This document shows, piece by piece, positions 23,844 through 32,424 of a stretch of 64,000 nucleotides of DNA. The first letter of the stretch is position 1. Each line of letters opens with the position of its first letter. A model generated the notes under the pieces. It saw only the letters and a program-made list of their open reading frames with translations. It had not been told where the DNA came from and did not search any database. Both the position numbers and the translations under genes were made by a program. The stretch lies in contig DASXGN010000025.1 of NCBI GenBank assembly GCA_036489025.1, forward strand, positions 1-64,000, given 5' to 3'. Source of the DNA: Dryocola sp036489025 (GTDB taxonomy: Bacteria; Pseudomonadota; Gammaproteobacteria; Enterobacterales; Enterobacteriaceae).

Positions 23844-26576
23844 ATGCTGACTATGGCTACGATTCATGTAGACGGCAAAGAATATGAGGTCAACGGAGCG
23901 GACAACCTGCTAGAAGCTTGTCTCTCCCTCGGCCTTGATATTCCTTATTTTTGCTGGCACCCGGCGCTGGGCAGCGTCGGTGCTTGCCGCCAGTGTGCGG
24001 TGAAGCAATATCAGAACGCAGAAGATACCCGCGGTCGTCTGGTAATGTCTTGTATGACACCGGCCTCCGACGGCACATTTATCTCTATCGACGATAGCGA
24101 AGCGAAGCAGTTCCGCGAAAGCGTTGTGGAATGGTTGATGACTAACCACCCGCACGACTGTCCGGTCTGTGAAGAGGGCGGCAACTGCCACCTGCAGGAT
24201 ATGACGGTGATGACCGGCCATAGCTTCCGCCGCTATCGTTTCACCAAGCGTACTCACCGCAATCAGGATCTCGGCCCGTTCATCTCTCACGAAATGAACC
24301 GCTGTATCGCCTGCTACCGCTGCGTGCGTTACTACAAAGACTACGCAGACGGCAAAGATCTGGGCGTCTACGGCGCACACGACAACGTCTACTTCGGTCG
24401 TCCGGAAGATGGCACCCTGGAGAGTGAATTCTCCGGCAACCTCGTTGAAATCTGCCCGACCGGCGTTTTCACCGACAAAACCCACTCCGAGCGCTACAAC
24501 CGTAAGTGGGACATGCAGTTTGCACCAAGCATTTGCCAGCAGTGCAGCATCGGCTGTAACACCAGCCCGGGCGAGCGTTACGGTGAACTGCGTCGTATCG
24601 AAAACCGCTACAACGGTACCGTAAACCACTACTTCCTCTGCGACCGCGGTCGCTTTGGCTATGGTTACGTGAACCTGAAAGATCGTCCGCGTCAGCCAAT
24701 TCAGCGCCGTGGCGACGATCTCATCACCCTGAACGCCGAACAGGCGATGCAGGGCGCGGCGGATATTCTGCGCCAGTCGAAGAAAGTGATCGGTATCGGC
24801 TCCCCACGCGCCAGCGTAGAAAGTAACTTTGCGCTGCGTGAGCTGGTCGGTGCGGAAAACTTCTATACCGGCATCGCATCCGGCGAGCAGGCTCGTCTGC
24901 AGCTGATGCTGAAAGTACTGAAAGAAAGCGGCGTTCACACGCCGGCACTGCGCGAAATTGAATCTTACGATGCGGTTCTGGTTCTGGGCGAAGACATTAC
25001 CCAGACCGGCGCTCGCGTTGCGCTGGCGGTTCGCCAGGCTGTGAAAGGTAAAGCGCGTGAAATGGCAGCGGCGCAGAAAGTGGCCGACTGGCAGATTGCG
25101 GCGATCCTCAACATTGGCCAGCACGCGAAACACCCTCTGTTTGTCACCAACGTGGATAACACCCGTCTGGACGACATTGCGGCGTGGACCTACCGTGCGC
25201 CGGTTGAAGATCAGGCTCGCCTGGGCTTCGCCATCGCCAACGCGCTGGACAGCAATTCCCCGGCAGTTGAGCTGGGAAGCGATCTGAAGAACAAAGTTGA
25301 CGTGATCGTTCAGGCTCTGGCCGGTGCGAAAAAACCGCTGATCGTATCCGGAACAAACTCCGGCAGCGAAGCGGTGATCCAGGCTGCGGCTAACGTTGCG
25401 AAAGCGCTGAAAGGCCGCGGGGCCGACGTCGGCATCACCATGGTCGCGCGCGCAGTGAACAGCGTTGGTCTGGGCATGATCGGCGGCGGCTCTCTGGAAG
25501 AAGCGCTCAGCGAGCTGGAAAGCGGCGCGGCCGATGCGGTCGTGGTGCTGGAAAACGATCTGCATCGCCACGCTTCTGCGGCCCGCGTTGACGCGGCGCT
25601 GAGCAAAGCTCCGCTGGTGATGGTTATCGACCATCAGCGTACGGCGATCATGGACAAAGCTCATCTGGTGCTCTCTACCGCAAGCTTTGCCGAGAGTGAC
25701 GGTACGGTTATCAACAACGAAGGCCGCGCGCAGCGTTTCTTCCAGGTTTATGACCCGGCTTACTACGACCACAGCGTGGCGATGCTGGAAAGCTGGCGCT
25801 GGCTGCACTCCCTGCACAGCACGGTGCAAAGCCGCGAAGTTGACTGGACGCAGCTTGACCACGTCATCGACGCCTGCGTGAAAGCACTGCCGCAGCTGGC
25901 CGGCATCAAAGATGCTGCGCCTGACGCAAGCTTCCGCATTCGTGGTCAGAAACTGTCTCGTTCACCGATTCGCTCCAGCGGCCGTACGGCCATGCGCGCC
26001 AACATCAGCGTGCATGAACCGCGTCAGCCTCAGGATAAAGACACCATGTTTGCCTTCTCTATGGAAGGGAACAACAGCCCGCTCGCCGACCGTCAGCAGA
26101 TTCCATTTGCATGGGCGCCAGGCTGGAACTCACCGCAGGCATGGAATAAATTCCAGGCTGAAGTGGGCGGCAAGCTGCGTCACGGCGATCCGGGCGTACG
26201 CCTGATCGAAGCCTCCGAAAGCAGCATGGATTTCTTCACCGCCGTGCCGGAAAGCTTCCACGCCGAAGAAGGCCAGTGGCGTATCGCGCCGTACTACCAC
26301 CTGTTTGGTAGCGACGAAATGTCCCAGCGTTCACCTGTCTTCCAGAGCCGCATGGCTGCGCCATACATCACGCTGAACCCGGCGGATGCCGCGAAGCTTG
26401 GGGTTAACGCCGGAAGCCTGATCTCCTTTAGCTACGAAGGCCAGACGTTAAGTCTGCCTCTGCAGCTGTCTGAAGGACTGGCGGCAGGGCAGGTTGGTCT
26501 GCCAATGGGCATGCCTGGCATCGCTCCGGTTCTCGCCGGTGCTCGTCTTGAAAATCTGCAGGAGGCGGCGTTATGA
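23844..26576 (+). CDS. nuoG: NADH-quinone oxidoreductase subunit G
   Basis: A 910-residue Fe-S subunit, the largest of complex I. The N-terminal ferredoxin-like region carries the [2Fe-2S] motif (CWHPALGSVGACRQC), then the CPVCEEGGNCHLQD region with the His-ligated N5 cluster, CIACYRCVRY and CPTGVF for N4. Next comes the additional N7 motif CQQCSIGCN, present in E. coli-type enzymes but lost in mitochondria. The rest is a molybdopterin-oxidoreductase-like scaffold without cofactor. The ATG at 23844 gives MLTMATIHVDG; an ATG three codons on is an alternative. Its end overlaps nuoH by 4 bases. Confidence 0.97.
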   Translation: MLTMATIHVDGKEYEVNGADNLLEACLSLGLDIPYFCWHPALGSVGACRQCAVKQYQNAEDTRGRLVMSCMTPASDGTFISIDDSEAKQFRESVVEWLMTNHPHDCPVCEEGGNCHLQDMTVMTGHSFRRYRFTKRTHRNQDLGPFISHEMNRCIACYRCVRYYKDYADGKDLGVYGAHDNVYFGRPEDGTLESEFSGNLVEICPTGVFTDKTHSERYNRKWDMQFAPSICQQCSIGCNTSPGERYGELRRIENRYNGTVNHYFLCDRGRFGYGYVNLKDRPRQPIQRRGDDLITLNAEQAMQGAADILRQSKKVIGIGSPRASVESNFALRELVGAENFYTGIASGEQARLQLMLKVLKESGVHTPALREIESYDAVLVLGEDITQTGARVALAVRQAVKGKAREMAAAQKVADWQIAAILNIGQHAKHPLFVTNVDNTRLDDIAAWTYRAPVEDQARLGFAIANALDSNSPAVELGSDLKNKVDVIVQALAGAKKPLIVSGTNSGSEAVIQAAANVAKALKGRGADVGITMVARAVNSVGLGMIGGGSLEEALSELESGAADAVVVLENDLHRHASAARVDAALSKAPLVMVIDHQRTAIMDKAHLVLSTASFAESDGTVINNEGRAQRFFQVYDPAYYDHSVAMLESWRWLHSLHSTVQSREVDWTQLDHVIDACVKALPQLAGIKDAAPDASFRIRGQKLSRSPIRSSGRTAMRANISVHEPRQPQDKDTMFAFSMEGNNSPLADRQQIPFAWAPGWNSPQAWNKFQAEVGGKLRHGDPGVRLIEASESSMDFFTAVPESFHAEEGQWRIAPYYHLFGSDEMSQRSPVFQSRMAAPYITLNPADAAKLGVNAGSLISFSYEGQTLSLPLQLSEGLAAGQVGLPMGMPGIAPVLAGARLENLQEAAL

Positions 26577-27550
26577 GCTGGTTGACACCGGATGTTATCG
26601 ACATTCTGCTGAGCATTCTCAAAGCGGTAGTTATCCTGCTGGTGGTGGTGACCTGCGGCGCGTTTATGAGCTTCGGCGAACGTCGCCTGCTGGGTCTGTT
26701 CCAGAACCGCTACGGACCGAACCGCGTTGGCTGGGGCGGCTCGCTCCAGCTGGTGGCGGACATGATCAAGATGTTCTTCAAAGAGGACTGGGTTCCGCGC
26801 TTTTCCGACCGAGTGATCTTTACTCTGGCACCGATGATCGCCTTCACCTCGCTGCTGCTGGCCTTTGCTATCGTGCCGGTCAGCCCGAGCTGGGTGGTGG
26901 CAGACCTGAACATCGGCATCCTGTTCTTCCTGATGATGGCAGGCCTGGCGGTTTACGCCGTCCTGTTCGCCGGCTGGTCGAGCAACAACAAATACTCCCT
27001 GCTGGGGGCAATGCGTGCATCCGCGCAAACCCTGAGCTACGAAGTGTTCCTTGGTCTTTCCCTGATGGGCGTGGTGGCACAGGCGGGGTCGTTCAATATG
27101 GGCGATATCGTCAACAACCAGGCGCATCTGTGGAACGTCATCCCGCAGTTCTTCGGCTTCATTACCTTTGCGATTGCGGGCGTGGCAGTTTGTCACCGTC
27201 ACCCGTTTGACCAACCGGAAGCCGAGCAGGAACTGGCCGACGGCTATCACATCGAATATTCCGGCATGAAGTTCGGTCTGTTCTTCGTCGGGGAATACAT
27301 CGGCATCGTCACCGTCTCCGCGCTGATTGTGACGCTGTTCTTTGGTGGCTGGAATGGCCCGTGGTTACCACCGTTCATCTGGTTCGCGCTGAAAACCGCG
27401 TTCTTCATGATGATGTTCATTTTGATTCGCGCCTCGTTGCCTCGTCCTCGTTATGACCAGGTGATGTCGTTCGGCTGGAAAATTTGCCTGCCGCTGACGC
27501 TTGTCAACTTGCTGGTGACCGCCGCGGTCATTCTCTATCAGGCACCATAA
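26573..27550 (+). CDS. nuoH: NADH-quinone oxidoreductase subunit H
   Basis: A 325-residue inner-membrane subunit with about eight transmembrane helices that links the quinone cavity to the proton-pumping arm. Conserved loops GERRLLGLFQNRYGPNR, AEQELADGYHIEYSGMKFG and RASLPRPRYDQVM line the quinone entry. Length equals E. coli. Coupled to nuoG by a 4-base overlap and 14 bases ahead of nuoI. Confidence 0.97.
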   Translation: MSWLTPDVIDILLSILKAVVILLVVVTCGAFMSFGERRLLGLFQNRYGPNRVGWGGSLQLVADMIKMFFKEDWVPRFSDRVIFTLAPMIAFTSLLLAFAIVPVSPSWVVADLNIGILFFLMMAGLAVYAVLFAGWSSNNKYSLLGAMRASAQTLSYEVFLGLSLMGVVAQAGSFNMGDIVNNQAHLWNVIPQFFGFITFAIAGVAVCHRHPFDQPEAEQELADGYHIEYSGMKFGLFFVGEYIGIVTVSALIVTLFFGGWNGPWLPPFIWFALKTAFFMMMFILIRASLPRPRYDQVMSFGWKICLPLTLVNLLVTAAVILYQAP

Positions 27551-27564
27551 GGGGTGAAAAAACC

Positions 27565-28107
27565 ATGACATTGAAAGAGTTAGTGGTTGGTTTCGGCACC
27601 CAGGTACGCAGTATCTGGATGATCGGTCTGCACGCTTTCGCCAAGCGCGAAACGCAGATGTATCCGGAAGAACCAGTGTATCTGCCGCCGCGCTACCGCG
27701 GCCGTATCGTGCTGACGCGCGATCCGGACGGCGAAGAGCGTTGCGTGGCCTGTAACCTGTGTGCGGTTGCCTGCCCGGTCTCCTGCATCTCTCTGCAAAA
27801 AGCCGAGACTAAAGACGGCCGCTGGTATCCGGAATTCTTCCGCATCAACTTCTCACGCTGCATTTTCTGCGGCCTGTGCGAAGAAGCGTGTCCGACCACG
27901 GCGATTCAGCTGACCCCGGACTTTGAGCTGGGCGAGTTTAAGCGTCAGGATCTGGTATACGAAAAAGAGGACCTGCTGATTTCCGGTCCGGGTAAATACC
28001 CGGAATATAACTTCTACCGGATGGCAGGCATGGCAATCGACGGCAAAGATAAGGGCGAAGCGGAAAACGAAGCCAAGCCTATCGACGTCAAAGGCCTGTT
28101 ACCTTAA
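27565..28107 (+). CDS. nuoI: NADH-quinone oxidoreductase subunit I
   Basis: A 180-residue ferredoxin-like subunit holding two [4Fe-4S] clusters (N6a, N6b). The ligands are Cys60, 63, 66 and 70/74 (CVACNLCAVACPVSC) and Cys99, 102, 105 and 109 (CIFCGLCEEACP), numbered as in E. coli. The frame extends upstream into nuoH, but the ATG at 27565, preceded by AAGGGG, gives the known N-terminus MTLKELVVG. It bridges electron flow from the NADH module to NuoB. Confidence 0.97.
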   Translation: MTLKELVVGFGTQVRSIWMIGLHAFAKRETQMYPEEPVYLPPRYRGRIVLTRDPDGEERCVACNLCAVACPVSCISLQKAETKDGRWYPEFFRINFSRCIFCGLCEEACPTTAIQLTPDFELGEFKRQDLVYEKEDLLISGPGKYPEYNFYRMAGMAIDGKDKGEAENEAKPIDVKGLLP

Positions 28108-28117
28108 GGAGTCAGGA

Positions 28118-28675
28118 ATGGAATTCGCTTTTTATATTTGCGCCGTTGTGGCGGTCCTGACCACCCTGCGGGTGATCACACACAGTAATCCGGTACATGC
28201 CCTGCTGTATCTGATCATCTCTTTGCTGGCTATCGCCGGGGTGTTCTTCTCCTTGGGCGCTTATTTTGCCGGTGCGCTGGAGATCATCGTATACGCCGGA
28301 GCCATCATGGTGCTGTTCGTCTTCGTGGTGATGATGCTTAACCTCGGCAATGCGGTTGTGCAGCAGGAGCGTGAGTGGCTGAAGCCGCAGCTGTGGATTG
28401 GGCCTGGCGTGCTGTCCGCCGTGCTGCTGGTGGTGCTGGTTTACGCCATCCTCAGCCTGAACGATCAGGGCATTGAAGGCACGGCAATTGACGCCAAACA
28501 GGTCGGTATTGCGCTGTTCGGGCCTTACGTTCTGGCCGTTGAGCTGGCTTCTATGCTGCTGTTGGCCGGTCTGGTTGTCGCCTTCCACCTGGGCCGTGAA
28601 GACCGCGCCGGTGAAGTGCTGAGCAATCGCCAGGCGGATATGGCTACCAAAAGAAAAACGGAGGAGCACGTATGA
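28118..28675 (+). CDS. nuoJ: NADH-quinone oxidoreductase subunit J
   Basis: A 185-residue inner-membrane subunit with about five transmembrane helices (segments near 1-22, 28-50, 55-78, 92-115 and 138-160). It includes the VYAGAIMVLFVFVVMML helix, whose pi-bulge region is important for coupling. An AAGGAG lies just upstream of the ATG at 28118. It overlaps nuoK by 4 bases; the two make the central bundle of the membrane arm. Confidence 0.97.
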   Translation: MEFAFYICAVVAVLTTLRVITHSNPVHALLYLIISLLAIAGVFFSLGAYFAGALEIIVYAGAIMVLFVFVVMMLNLGNAVVQQEREWLKPQLWIGPGVLSAVLLVVLVYAILSLNDQGIEGTAIDAKQVGIALFGPYVLAVELASMLLLAGLVVAFHLGREDRAGEVLSNRQADMATKRKTEEHV

Positions 28676-28974
28676 TCCCGCTGCAACATGGACTGATCCT
28701 CGCGGCCATTTTGTTCGTACTGGGGCTGACGGGGCTGGTCATCCGTCGCAACCTGCTTTTCATGCTGATCAGCCTGGAAATCATGATTAACGCCGCGGCA
28801 CTCGCTTTTGTGGTCGCCGGGAGCTATTGGGGCCAGGCCGACGGTCAGGTGATGTATATCCTGGCGATCAGCCTTGCGGCAGCGGAAGCCAGTATTGGCC
28901 TCGCGCTGTTACTGCAGCTCCATCGTCGTCGCCAGAATCTGAATATCGATTCAGTAAGTGAGATGCGTGGATGA
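28672..28974 (+). CDS. nuoK: NADH-quinone oxidoreductase subunit K
   Basis: A 100-residue, three-helix inner-membrane subunit related to MrpC. Conserved acidic residues lie in the helices at LISLEIMINAAAL (Glu36 region) and SLAAAEASIGLAL (Glu72 region), part of the central proton path. Overlaps both neighbours by 4 bases, so nuoJ-K-L are translationally coupled. Confidence 0.97.
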   Translation: MIPLQHGLILAAILFVLGLTGLVIRRNLLFMLISLEIMINAAALAFVVAGSYWGQADGQVMYILAISLAAAEASIGLALLLQLHRRRQNLNIDSVSEMRG

Positions 28975-30812
28975 ACCTTCTCTGGTTAACCATTCTTTTG
29001 CCATTTATTGGCTTTGTACTGTTGGCATTTTCTCGTGGTCGCTGGTCGGAAAACGTATCCGCTACCGTCGGGATGGGCTCTGTCGGCCTGGCGGCGCTGG
29101 TTACCGCCATTGCGGGCGTTGATTTCTTTAACAACGGTCAACAGGCGTTCGTTCAGCCGCTGTGGACCTGGATGTCGGTAGGCGATTTTAATATCGGTTT
29201 CAGCCTGGTGCTGGACGGTCTGTCGCTGACCATGCTCTCCGTGGTGACCGGCGTCGGCTTCCTGATTCACATGTTTGCCTCCTGGTATATGCGTGGGGAA
29301 GAGGGGTACTCTCGCTTCTTCGCCTATACCAACCTGTTTATCGCCAGCATGGTTGTGCTGGTGCTGGGCGATAACCTGCTGCTGATGTATCTCGGCTGGG
29401 AAGGCGTGGGCCTGTGCTCGTATCTGCTGATTGGCTTCTACTATACCGATCCGAAGAACAATGCTGCGGCCATGAAAGCGTTCGTCGTGACCCGCGTGGG
29501 TGATGTGTTCCTCGCTTTCGCACTGTTCATCCTTTACAACGAACTGGGCACGCTGAACTTCCGCGAAATGGTTGAGCTGGCACCTGCGCACTTCGAAGCG
29601 GGTAACAACATGCTGACCTGGGCCACCCTGATGCTGTTGGGCGGTGCGGTCGGTAAATCTGCACAGCTTCCTCTGCAAACGTGGCTTGCGGACGCAATGG
29701 CCGGCCCGACTCCGGTTTCTGCGCTGATCCACGCCGCCACCATGGTGACCGCGGGCGTCTACCTGATTGCCCGTACTCACGGCCTGTTCCTGATGACGCC
29801 TGAAGTGCTGCATCTGGTTGGCATCGTGGGCGCGGTCACGCTGGTGATGGCAGGTTTTGCCGCGCTGGTTCAGACCGACATCAAACGCGTGCTGGCCTAT
29901 TCCACCATGAGCCAGATTGGCTACATGTTCCTGGCGCTGGGCGTCCAGGCGTGGGACGCGGCTATCTTCCACCTGATGACGCACGCGTTCTTCAAAGCGC
30001 TGCTGTTCCTGTCCTCCGGCTCGGTGATTCTTGCCTGCCACCACGAACAGAACATCTTCAAAATGGGTGGCCTGCGTAAGTCCATTCCGCTGGTGTACGT
30101 CTGCTTCCTGGTCGGTGGCGCGGCGCTGTCCGCTCTGCCGCTGATTACCGCAGGCTTCTTCAGTAAGGATGAAATCCTCGCGGGCGCGATGGCGAACGGT
30201 CATATCAACCTGATGATTGCCGGTCTGGTTGGGGCGTTTATGACCTCCCTGTACACCTTCCGCATGATCTTCATCGTCTTCCATGGTAAAGAGCAGATTC
30301 ACGCTCACGCGGGCAAAGGCATTACTCACCACCTGCCGCTGATCGTGCTGCTGGTGCTGTCCACCTTCGTTGGGGCGATGATTGTTCCACCGCTGGCGGG
30401 CGTTCTGCCAGCAACCAACGAGCTTGCGCACGGCAGCGTTCTGACCCTCGAGATTACCTCAGGCGTCGTGGCTATCGCCGGGATCCTGATTGCCGCATGG
30501 CTGTGGCTGGGTAAACGCACGCTGGTTACCGCGATTGCCAACAGCGCGCCGGGCCGCTTCTTCGGGACCTGGTGGTTCCATGCCTGGGGCTTCGACTGGC
30601 TGTACGACAAAGTGTTCGTCAAGCCATTCCTCGGCATTGCATGGCTGCTCAAGCGCGATCCGCTGAACTCGTTGATGAACATTCCGGCAGTGCTTTCCCG
30701 CTTCGCAGGCCGCGGTCTGCTGGTGAGCGAAAACGGCTATCTGCGCTGGTATGTGGCTTCAATGAGCATTGGTGCCGTCGTGGTTCTCGGCCTGCTGCTG
30801 GTCTTGCGCTAA
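28971..30812 (+). CDS. nuoL: NADH-quinone oxidoreductase subunit L (proton-pumping antiporter-like)
   Basis: A 613-residue distal membrane subunit of the Mrp-antiporter family, with fourteen or more transmembrane helices and the long lateral helix at the C-terminus. Conserved features include YLGWEGVGLCSYLLIGF (the key Glu in the fifth helix), SAQLPLQTWLADAMAGPTPVSALIHAATMV and HAFFKALLFLSSGS. It is one of three proton pumps (L, M, N). A 76-base spacer containing a 10-base perfect hairpin separates it from nuoM. Confidence 0.97.
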   Translation: MNLLWLTILLPFIGFVLLAFSRGRWSENVSATVGMGSVGLAALVTAIAGVDFFNNGQQAFVQPLWTWMSVGDFNIGFSLVLDGLSLTMLSVVTGVGFLIHMFASWYMRGEEGYSRFFAYTNLFIASMVVLVLGDNLLLMYLGWEGVGLCSYLLIGFYYTDPKNNAAAMKAFVVTRVGDVFLAFALFILYNELGTLNFREMVELAPAHFEAGNNMLTWATLMLLGGAVGKSAQLPLQTWLADAMAGPTPVSALIHAATMVTAGVYLIARTHGLFLMTPEVLHLVGIVGAVTLVMAGFAALVQTDIKRVLAYSTMSQIGYMFLALGVQAWDAAIFHLMTHAFFKALLFLSSGSVILACHHEQNIFKMGGLRKSIPLVYVCFLVGGAALSALPLITAGFFSKDEILAGAMANGHINLMIAGLVGAFMTSLYTFRMIFIVFHGKEQIHAHAGKGITHHLPLIVLLVLSTFVGAMIVPPLAGVLPATNELAHGSVLTLEITSGVVAIAGILIAAWLWLGKRTLVTAIANSAPGRFFGTWWFHAWGFDWLYDKVFVKPFLGIAWLLKRDPLNSLMNIPAVLSRFAGRGLLVSENGYLRWYVASMSIGAVVVLGLLLVLR

Positions 30813-30820
30813 TTCAACGT

Positions 30821-30843
30821 TTCCTCCCCCGGTGGGGGAGGAA
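30821..30843 (+). other. Strong hairpin between nuoL and nuoM
   Basis: TTCCTCCCCC (30821-30830) pairs perfectly with GGGGGAGGAA (30834-30843) with only GGT in the loop. No T run follows (GGTGAGTG), so it is not a simple terminator; it may stop 3' exonucleases and change the nuoL:nuoM mRNA ratio. Confidence 0.65.
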
Positions 30844-30888
30844 GGTGAGTGATGTTTTGGTTTATTTTGACTTAGGGACACAAATGCC

Positions 30889-32418
30889 ATGCTATTACCC
30901 TGGCTAATATTAATCCCCTTTATTGGCGGCTTCCTGTGCTGGCAAACCGAGCGCTTCGGCGTAAAAGTGCCGCGTTGGATTGCGCTGGTGACCATGGGGC
31001 TGACTCTGGCACTTTCGCTGCAACTTTGGTTGCAGGGTGGCTACTCTCTGACGCAGGCCGCGGGTCTGCCGCAGTGGCAGTCTGAATTCGTTCTGCCGTG
31101 GATCCCGCGCTTTGGGATTGAAATCCACCTGGCGCTGGACGGCCTGTCGCTGCTGATGGTCGTGCTGACCGGGCTGCTCGGCGTGCTGGCGGTACTCTGT
31201 TCCTGGAATGAGATCGAGAAATATCAGGGCTTCTTCCACCTGAACCTGATGTGGATCCTCGGTGGCGTTATCGGCGTGTTCCTTGCCATCGACATGTTCC
31301 TGTTCTTCTTCTTCTGGGAAATGATGCTGGTGCCGATGTACTTCCTGATTGCGCTCTGGGGCCACAAAGCCTCCGACGGGAAGACGCGTATCACCGCGGC
31401 AACGAAGTTCTTCATCTATACCCAGGCAAGCGGCCTGGTGATGCTGATTGCGATTCTGGGCCTGGTGTTCGTGCACTACAACGCGACCGGCGTCTGGACC
31501 TTCAACTACGAGCTGCTGCTGAAAACACCGATGTCCCACGGCGTGCAGTGGCTGCTGATGCTCGGCTTCTTCATCGCCTTCGCGGTGAAAATGCCGGTGG
31601 TGCCTTTACACGGCTGGCTGCCGGATGCGCACTCCCAGGCACCTACGGCGGGTTCCGTTGACCTCGCAGGGATCCTGCTGAAAACCGCAGCCTACGGTTT
31701 GCTGCGCTTCTCTCTGCCGCTGTTCCCGGAAGCCTCTGCCGAATTCGCTCCTATTGCTATGTGGCTGGGCGTGGTCGGTATCTTCTACGGCGCGTGGATG
31801 GCCTTCGCACAAACCGACATCAAACGTCTGATTGCCTATACCTCCGTTTCCCATATGGGCTTCGTACTGATTGCTATCTACACCGGCAGCCAGCTTGCCT
31901 ACCAGGGCGCGGTCATTCAGATGATTGCCCACGGCCTGTCCGCGGCGGGTATGTTCATCATCTGCGGCCAGCTGTACGAACGTCTTCACACGCGTGATAT
32001 GCGCATGATGGGCGGCCTGTGGAACAAAATTAAATGGCTGCCGGGTCTGTCGCTGTTCTTTGCTGTGGCAACCCTTGGGATGCCGGGCACCGGTAACTTC
32101 GTTGGCGAATTCATGATTCTGTTCGGCAGTTTCCACGTGGTGCCGGTCATTACCGTGGTGTCGACCTTCGGTCTGGTGTTTGCCTCCGTTTACTCTCTGG
32201 CGATGCTGCATCGCGCCTACTTCGGTAAGGCGAAAAGCGAAATCAGCGATAGGCAACTGCCGGGAATGTCGCTGCGCGAGTTCTTTATCATCCTGTTACT
32301 GGTGGTGCTGTTAGTCCTGCTGGGCTTCTATCCGCAGCCTATTCTGGATACCTCGCACGCTGCGATGAGCAATGTTCAGCAGTGGTTCACCAGTTCAATT
32401 CCAACTACAAGGCCGTAA
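30889..32418 (+). CDS. nuoM: NADH-quinone oxidoreductase subunit M (proton-pumping)
   Basis: A 509-residue antiporter-like membrane subunit, fourteen helices. FFFFFWEMMLVPMYFLIALWG carries the essential Glu of helix 5, and KMPVVPLHGWLPDAHSQAPT the conserved Lys and loop of helix 7-8. Length equals E. coli. The start is the ATG at 30889, matching MLLPWLILIPFIGG. nuoN follows after 6 bases. Confidence 0.97.
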   Translation: MLLPWLILIPFIGGFLCWQTERFGVKVPRWIALVTMGLTLALSLQLWLQGGYSLTQAAGLPQWQSEFVLPWIPRFGIEIHLALDGLSLLMVVLTGLLGVLAVLCSWNEIEKYQGFFHLNLMWILGGVIGVFLAIDMFLFFFFWEMMLVPMYFLIALWGHKASDGKTRITAATKFFIYTQASGLVMLIAILGLVFVHYNATGVWTFNYELLLKTPMSHGVQWLLMLGFFIAFAVKMPVVPLHGWLPDAHSQAPTAGSVDLAGILLKTAAYGLLRFSLPLFPEASAEFAPIAMWLGVVGIFYGAWMAFAQTDIKRLIAYTSVSHMGFVLIAIYTGSQLAYQGAVIQMIAHGLSAAGMFIICGQLYERLHTRDMRMMGGLWNKIKWLPGLSLFFAVATLGMPGTGNFVGEFMILFGSFHVVPVITVVSTFGLVFASVYSLAMLHRAYFGKAKSEISDRQLPGMSLREFFIILLLVVLLVLLGFYPQPILDTSHAAMSNVQQWFTSSIPTTRP

Positions 32419-32424
32419 TTCGCC

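Noticed and set aside
23910..25862. Long open frame (about 650 codons) on the minus strand inside nuoG
   Set aside because: Exact antisense of a well-conserved gene; composition and residues reflect G+C-rich codon third positions, with no ribosome site or family features.
28986..30431. Minus-strand frame of about 480 codons opposite nuoL
   Set aside because: His/Gln/Arg-rich residue content typical of the reverse of membrane-protein codons; not a gene.
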